The notes below the pieces were generated by a model. It was given only the letters and a program-made list of their open reading frames with translations. It did no database searches and was not told the origin of the DNA. Positions 57,795 to 64,000 of a DNA stretch of 64,000 bases are shown piece after piece (the stretch's first letter is position 1; every line of letters begins with the position of its first letter). This DNA is from Batillaria attramentaria (lineage: Eukaryota > Mollusca > Gastropoda > Batillariidae): the NCBI GenBank assembly GCA_018292915.2, contig JACVVK020000224.1:92501-156500 (forward strand). Reading direction: 5' to 3'. The translations under genes were made by a program, and so were the position numbers.

Positions 57795-60700
57795 GGGAAA
57801 TGATCCAGTCAATTTCCGGGCGAGGCATTGTTAAACCTTAAACAAATTGCTTCAAATTCAAACTCAAATGTTTTGAGTTGTTTAAGTATTTTTCTTACAC
57901 ATACCAAAACTTTACCAAATTCGGCTGGGGCAAAATTTGTTTTTTTGGGTCTTAAAAATGGCAGCCGAGTTGAAATTGGACGAAAGTATGAACTGACTGT
58001 TTTGACCACCGGTGGCAAATATTTACCACAGTTATGGTCTAAAAATAAAAGTGAGCATCATACTAGTTTGCCATTAACTTTTGACAAGAAAAAAAAGTAG
58101 AAATGTAACAAAATGTTAATGCAGCAAGAAAATTCGTAAATTATCACAGATGATTTGAACTTTCGCCGCACATTCACTTAACTTTTCTTCAACATGAAAT
58201 GTACAACATCAAAATACTGAATGCAGTCCGATTCTGCCATGTATTAAGCATACAAAACAATCTTTTCATGGATTCAAAACATACTTTTCAAGATTGTTCT
58301 GACTCATTACCCTTCCCACCCCCCAACTTCACTACCGTCCGGTGATTCCTATTCAAAGTACACTCAGTTACACCAGACTGCTTTCATACATGCTGGTACA
58401 TTCCGTGCCTCTTTCAATTGATGTACCAGTCAAACAGTGCTTTGCAAAACTTTATAGAGGCAACAGAATAGTAGTCGTGGATTCTTGCACATCTGTTCTA
58501 GCCTCAGCAGAGCTCTTTGTCATCGTCATCATCATCTTCTTCACCGTCTTGCTTCCAGGGCGCAGAATTTACACAGCTCTCTCCCCGACAATGACCGCAT
58601 GCTGCTGTACACACCAGTCCATGTTTCCGGCATGCACACTGTGATGTGGCACAATTTCCTTTACAGTTGCAGCGGATTACATTGAGCAGATCCTCCGGTG
58701 CAGCAGGCATATCACTTGGGACAGGCAACAGCATGCCTTTGTTAACCACCCAGCCCCGTCTTCTGGGTTCAGTTGCAGATGTTGATCAAGATGTTTCCAT
58801 ACTTGCACCTGGTGGTATGCGCGGAAACAGTGGAATTTTGCTGATTATGAAGATGGAGGGAGGGAACTTGGATGGGCGTATTTTGCAGAAATAGCAATCT
58901 TCTGCATGTAGTTAACATATCTGAGGTGACCAAGACTGTCATCAGCTGTGCCGCCATACAACTCACGATAGCTCTTTCTCCTGCTTGCTTCTGATTTCTT
59001 CATGGGTGCTTTGTTTTTCAAATACATCTGCCAGGTTCTGGCAGGATTTACCTTGTAGCAGCCCGAGGATAACAAAATGTCCATTTTACATATAGACGCC
59101 CATTCACTCACTAATGGGGACTGGGCTGACATATTATGCTGCTGCAGCTGCTACGCTTGAAAGATCATGTGCAGACGTACATCATGATTTAGGGAAATGG
59201 CCTAGCATCACAAAAAATATTATTTTAAAGATACCCCTGCCGCTTAAAATTGTATCGCACTAAGAACAATGTCGACTATTTCATTAATTCTCCTGTTTTT
59301 TCGGGTACAGGTAAAGAAATCAGACAAAAATTAATTTAAGCTTCAAGTGAAATAACATTTCGCAAATTGCCAATAACAAACAATAGTGCGCAAAGAAATC
59401 TGTGAAATCCCTTTTATTTTTAATTTATTTTATTTTATTTTTGTTTGTTTTTCCTTCGGAACAAACGCCGTTAAGTTGGCCTTTTTTGGGACATTTTCAC
59501 ATTTAGGAATGCAGTTCAGTACTAGCAAAGTGCATGGAAATTATGTAGAGCACAACCTCAAGTCTATAGTAGTATGTGACTGAATTCATTTCAGTTGTTA
59601 TGAGGTATGTTAATCACACGAAGCAAACATGTTTTCAAAAGGGTCAAGGGTCACTGGTTTGTCTATTTACTCCAAAACATTTTACTTCATCGCTCAGAAT
59701 AAGCATTTTGGTGCTGCTCACTTTTGTCCCCGTGATTTGATGAGTTCACAGCATCCTCAGTATAAAAATATGACAGCAAAATCTTCAGCGTGACCTTGAC
59801 CTTTACTAGAGGTCACCAGAAAGGCATTCTTATCAATGCATATTGGTCAAATATTATGCTTTTGTTAAAGTTGTATTTACAAAATTTTCACCCAGTCTCT
59901 ATGACCTTTACTCCCAAGGTCAAGGTCACCAAAGGTGTACACAAGAAATCTTCTCATACGAACATCGTTTGTCCTAATTTTGTTTTGCCTGGTGCTTGTG
60001 ACTGCTTGTTCTTTTGCTTATTCTAACAGAGCGATGAAAAAAAAAAATGTTTGGGAGTAAACAGACAAACCGATGACCTTGACCTTGTAGACATGTTTGC
60101 CGTGTGATTAACATACGTCATACTACCTGAAATGAATTCAGCCACTTACCACTGTAGACTTGAGGTTGTGTTCTACATACTTTGCCAGTAATGTATGCCA
60201 GTATTTATCATCCGTAAATTTGAGAATGTCCCAAAAAAGGCAAAATAACGGCGTTTGTTCCCAAGGAAAAACACGTTGAAAATAAAAGAGATTTCACAGA
60301 TTTGCTTTTATGTCTATTTTTTTTTATTGTTTGCATTCGCGTAATATTATTTTACTTGAAGTTTCATATTAAGTTTGTCTAATTTCTGTACCTGTACCTC
60401 AAAACAGGAATTAATGAAAATGTCCGACATTTTCTGAGTGCGTTTAAATTTGAGGCAAAAAGGTACACTTAAAATAGTATTTTAGGGATGCTGGACCATT
60501 TCTTTAAAGCATGATGTGCGTCTGCACATGATCTGTCAAGCGTAGCAGCTGCAGCAGTGTAATATGTCAGCCCGGTACCCATCAGTAAGAGAATTGGCGT
60601 CTATATGGAAAAAGGAAGATTTGATAACCGAGAGCCTCTACAGGCAAATCTGTTGTCATTTCGTTGGAACACCGCAGGGCGTTTGGCCTAACATATCCAG

Positions 60701-62272
60701 TAGTCAAACTTGAAGTGTGTGCACAATACCTGCTGCAGCGGCGTCATTTGTAATCTTTGCTGTGTATAGTCAATTTTTGTACCCAACCACAATATGGATT
60801 CCCCTCATTACCATTCACAGACAAAGGGACATAGTGGATGGGCTAGTAACACGTAAGTGCCAAGCCTCTCCTCTAAAAGTTGGTAAATAACAAAACACGC
60901 TGTGTACACTGTGGCCGTCATATCAGGCTACTTGGTAACCTACCCCCGTAGTGGTTAATGCTCTGTTTAATTAGAAAAAGGTATTTTAAGTCACCTATTT
61001 CAAGCAGTGAAGAGTTCATGAAATTTGATGTGGGATGCACGTTTTCCTTCTTCTGGGATCACTCGACTTTTCCCAGTATGTAAAACAATGACAAGTTAAA
61101 AATGGTTGCTGCTAGCAGCAAAATATAAACCTACCCCTCACGCAGCATGTAACGAAGGAAATGGAAAAAATGGGTAAAAATAATGGCCGCTGTAAAGAAG
61201 ACGTCCTTGTTTAGATTCACGGATATTTCTTCATACGACTAGTCATTGTCTTTTCCACCAAGACAAATGTATAAAAAGAAATTGAATCAACTGTAGCAAT
61301 CATGGCAGGCTCTTTGGTGAGCACCGCTTTCAGCCCATATAGGGAACTGATAGCTTCAATTAACGGCCATCTATAAACAATGAATCTCTCATACAAGTTC
61401 CGGAAGATAATTCTGAAACATCGAGGATGTGCCCGAATATTTGCATCATATTATACTTGTTTTCGCGGATACACCTTATCACAGCAACCGATCAAGTGTC
61501 CCTACTCCCATCATTACGCGTACTCAGCCATTATTAAACAAGTTGCACTTTCGATGGCTGTTTGTGACAAAAGTACAATAGAGATTTCAATGAACTTTTG
61601 ATATGACACAACTGGGATACTATTCTAAAGTGTGCACGGCTCTTTGAGAAAAACCGTTCACTACTCACAACGCAGCAACTACTTTAATAAGTACACCCCC
61701 AAAATATCGCTACCGAAAAAAGTGCTCACTTGGATATCATATTCCATACTTACCTGCACATTCGGTGATAAGGGAACTTCACAACACCAAAGAAGCGTTT
61801 CCTGGCTAAATTGTTCAATGTTCGTAAATGTTTTCCGCGATACATTTCACCTGCAGTGACCCGCCAAGTGCACAAGCATCAAATACAGTAGGTTTAAAGG
61901 GCCCTTTATCTCAACGGCCAAACTGATGGCCGCAATTATCCAGGAAGCATCATTCTGAGTGGTATGAAATTTCTGTATGTCAACAACGCATGTCTTGTCT
62001 AACAATAACAGTGTTTAGACCGGAATTCTGCGCATTTCTGTACCCGCAAACACGCATACTTTGTGCACACCCTCAAAAGCCCATTTATAGGGCTCATATA
62101 GGGAAAATGGCAAGATAAACGGTCACTTTTATAAAACTTTGCCCCAGCCGATTTTGGTAAAGTTTTTTTGTAAGTATAAGAATACCATCTAGAATAAGAA
62201 TCAGCAGGTTTTAGCTTTGAAGCAATTTGTTTAAGCAGCTGAGCCAATTTTACTGGACCAAAAGGGGAAAAA
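57795..62272. mobile_element. Large foldback-like inverted transposon structure
   Basis: Outer inverted repeats of about 150 bp (57795-57950 and 62125-62272) share AAACAAATTGCTTCAAA, ACTTTACCAAA(A)TCGG and TCGGCTGGGGCAAA. Inner inverted repeats of about 600 bp (59105-59710 and 60005-60590) face each other across a unique centre of about 300 bp, with shared landmarks such as TTCATCGCTC, AAGCAAACATG, GAAATAAC, GCTGCAGC and the ATG of a TE ORF. Two copies of one element head to head, or a single foldback element, would both give this layout. The segments between inner and outer repeats on the two sides do not match by eye. Confidence 0.75.
58504..59132 (-). pseudogene. Broken transposable-element protein with Cys-rich tail
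   Basis: The - strand reads from ATG at 59132 (MSAQSPLVSEWASICKMD) to about 58845, where an in-frame TAA falls in a Ser-rich run. The same frame continues with KFHCFRAYHQVQVWKHLD until a +1/-1 shift near 58755, after which GWVVNKGMLLPVPSDMPAAP and LLNVIRCNCKGNC...CACRKHGLVCT...CGHCRGESC run to a stop at 58504. Cys-rich tails of this form, after a GW...L.P..td.pAAPe block, recur in repetitive, transposon-like proteins of molluscs and cnidarians (recalled, not checked). A second, quickly diverging start of the same ORF lies at 60564 on the + strand. Confidence 0.65.
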
Positions 62273-62407
62273 GGGGAATGATTGTTTGAAAATGTTATGA
62301 ACAGCAATGACGTTTGTCAGTTCCGACCTTATGACGTGACTGTATTTTGGGATGCTGCTAGTTTGAGATTGTTGTTATCCAGTATGTATGTATGTATGTA
62401 TGTATGT

Positions 62408-62446
<39 letters not shown>

Positions 62447-62454
62447 CGTGTGTG

Positions 62455-62503
<49 letters not shown>

Positions 62504-62600
62504 GTGCGTGTGTGTGTGTGTGTGTGCGTGCGTGCCCGTGTATCGCTTTGTTTTGTTGTGTTTTGCGTTTCTCCCAGTCTAGTTTAAGTATATAATAATA
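62273..62600. other. Non-genic stretch with (GTAT)n/(GT)n
   Basis: Short unique sequence, then simple repeat, then the (AAT)n tail of a SINE-b. Confidence 0.7.
62381..62536. repeat. (GTAT)n then (GT)n with GC breaks
   Basis: Starts as five GTAT units, then about 130 bp of GT with TGCG interruptions. Confidence 0.95.
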
Positions 62601-62990
62601 ATAATGAGTATTGTATAGGTGCTTTACCCAATTTCATGATTCGGCTCAAAGCGCAGCGAACTGAACCCAACACGCACGCTCACGTGAATCACACGCATGC
62701 TCTCACACACCGGACATAAAAGCATTACAATCACGTGGTGCGAAGGGTCAGCTCAGCTATTTAAATTTCGGAATTTAGAATTGCATTTCTTTTTCGAATT
62801 TGGTGGGCTGAACATTTCCAAAGCAGAGGGGGAGGAAGCCGGAGTGCCCGGAGAGAACCCCCGACGATCGGCCCAAATGAACGGTGCCACATACGAGAGG
62901 GAAAAATTCTTTGCCCCGAGTGGGACTCGAACCCCTCACCTCTCGCATTGGTGACAAGTCTCTTAACCACTAGACCACCGACCGCCCCCA
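62593..62990 (-). mobile_element. SINE-b, near full length
   Basis: Same order of landmarks as the copy at 52239, including CACGTGGTGCGAAGGGTCAG, TTTCGGAATTTAGAATTGCA, the B box (+ strand GGGACTCGAACCCC) and the head ending ACCACCGACCGCC. It begins with (AAT)n on the + strand. Confidence 0.92.
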
Positions 62991-63295
62991 TGTATTCTTT
63001 CTCCACCTTTTGGCGAACATTATTATGGATGGTGTTAATTAATATTCAATGCCCCTAGAGGGTCCTGAATACAATTTTTGACATGACGTGACTTGCATGT
63101 GGGGGTGGGGGTGGGGTGGAAAGGGAGGCGGAGGGCTTTCATGACGTTTTGAATCATGTCCTACCAGACAGCTTGAGACACGAACGTATTAAAGGTTTAC
63201 ATACCTTCTAAGTGTCTGTGCAGAACGCCACACCAATACACACGACACTGATACTCCAGTGGGGGGGCTGGTGCTGTATACGGATGCGAGTCGAA
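62991..63295. other. Non-genic stretch
   Basis: Unremarkable sequence with G-rich runs at 63097-63134. Nothing further seen. Confidence 0.6.
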
Positions 63296-63452
63296 ACAGT
63301 GGGAGGTAGCGACAAACCTTTTGTTAATATTATACAGCTGTTTATGAAAATGGTTTATCTGACATTTCAAAGCCGCGAATCTCATTAGTTATGCGTGCAA
63401 AAGGTTATTGCATAACTATGTGTGACTCTCTCTCTCTCTCTCTCTCTCTCTG
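63296..63452. repeat. Dispersed repeat core (inverted relative to 6302) plus (TC)n
   Basis: Reverse-complement match to 6302-6432 (AGTGGGAGGTAGCGACAAAC, AAAATGGTTTATCTGACATT, CAAAGCCGCGAATCTCATTA), followed by a (TC)n run. Confidence 0.85.
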
Positions 63453-63648
63453 AGTCTCCGCTCTTTCTCAACCTCTCTCTCTCACGCCCCTCCAGTCCAA
63501 TTATGCAAATTGCTATAGTGTGCTCTGAACAAATAATTGATGCTCAAGAGGCGATAAACTGTGCTAATGTGATAATTGGGGACAATTTCTTCCATGGTAA
63601 AATGCCACCAGCTGTGAAATTGTTTAGGCATAAAGTATTATGTAAAAA

Positions 63649-63792
63649 CCAACTTTGATAGTAGGCGTAGAAGTGCAAGGCCGTTAGTATTATCAATTTT
63701 GAAAACCAAAGTTGACAGTAAGCCTGCAAGTGCAAGACCGTTAGTATTATTAATTTTGAAAACCAAAGTTGACAGTAAGCTTGCTTTGCAAG
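63649..63792. repeat. 57-bp tandem repeat, 2.5 copies
   Basis: The unit begins CCAA(C/A)(T/G)TTGA(T/C)AGTA and contains AAGTGCAAG(G/A)CCGTTAGT and AATTTTGAAAA. Units start at 63649 and 63706, with a partial at 63763. Confidence 0.9.
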
Positions 63793-64000
63793 TTTTGTCC
63801 ACATTCTAAATGAAGGAATGAAGAAAACAGAGCCGGCCATAACTTCCGTCAAACCAACCACATCTAACCACTAAACAACAAAACCAATCAACCAGTCCGC
63901 GTCTTTGTTACAAAAAAGCAATCTTGGACAAGACATCACTTCAGTGCGTTTTAATTCTTGCACAAAACATCAGAGGATGTCCACAAGAACTAATCTCTGA
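63793..64000. other. Non-genic end of window
   Basis: No feature recognised. Confidence 0.6.

Noticed and set aside
61380..61859. Open frames of 73-75 codons in the right half of the foldback structure
   Set aside because: No similarity to the TE protein on the left arm or to any family I know; likely chance.

Overview
The window is eukaryotic, intron-rich and very repeat-rich. It has canonical GT-AG introns, dozens of (AC)n/(GT)n/(GA)n microsatellites, tRNA-derived SINEs and short inverted-repeat transposons. The SINE style, the TALE homeobox gene, the flagellar gene and the TE-encoded Cys-rich protein tail suggest a lophotrochozoan, most likely a gastropod mollusc. The taxonomic call is inference.

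Two multi-exon + strand genes are well supported. Gene 1 (coding exons 13280-23383, five exons, 1253 aa) encodes a TALE-class homeodomain transcription factor. It has a very long Met/Gln/Pro/Ser-rich N-terminal region, a divergent MEINOX-like segment and a C-terminal homeodomain with Thr at recognition position 50. It seems to have a long 3' UTR, possibly to a poly(A) signal at 30958. Gene 2 (coding exons 32169-53574, twelve exons, 837 aa) is an orthologue of vertebrate C7orf31/SPMIP4, a sperm flagellar microtubule inner protein. All twelve exons join in frame with consensus splice sites. A third, tentative gene lies on the - strand (9054-11730, two exons, 137 aa) and is not recognised.

Region by region: 1-9 kb is non-genic with microsatellites and a MITE. 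9-11.7 kb holds the tentative - strand gene. 11.9-13.3 kb is low-complexity and tandem repeats. 13.3-31 kb is the homeobox gene, with SINE fragments and hAT-like and TA-flanked MITEs in its introns and 3' UTR. 31-32.2 kb is a short intergenic and promoter segment with SINEs, an RFX X-box-like half site and a CRE spanning the start codon. 32.2-53.6 kb is the SPMIP4 homologue. Its introns carry at least two SINE families, piggyBac-like and GGGCCC-ended MITEs, a 1.26-kb transposon copy with a THAP zinc-finger ORF, and very long microsatellites. 53.6-57.8 kb is 3' UTR and simple repeat, including a 26-bp minisatellite. 57.8-62.3 kb is a large inverted-repeat (foldback-like) transposon structure with a broken TE protein gene. 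62.3-64 kb is further repeats.

The most unusual signals are: two exons of the SPMIP4 homologue with tandemly duplicated 3' splice sites, one of which would extend the exon in frame through a poly(Cys-Val)-coding (GT)n tract; (UG)n runs in place of polypyrimidine tracts at two acceptors; the THAP-bearing parent-like copy of a MITE family; the 4.5-kb head-to-head inverted transposon; and the MEINOX plus T50-homeodomain architecture.
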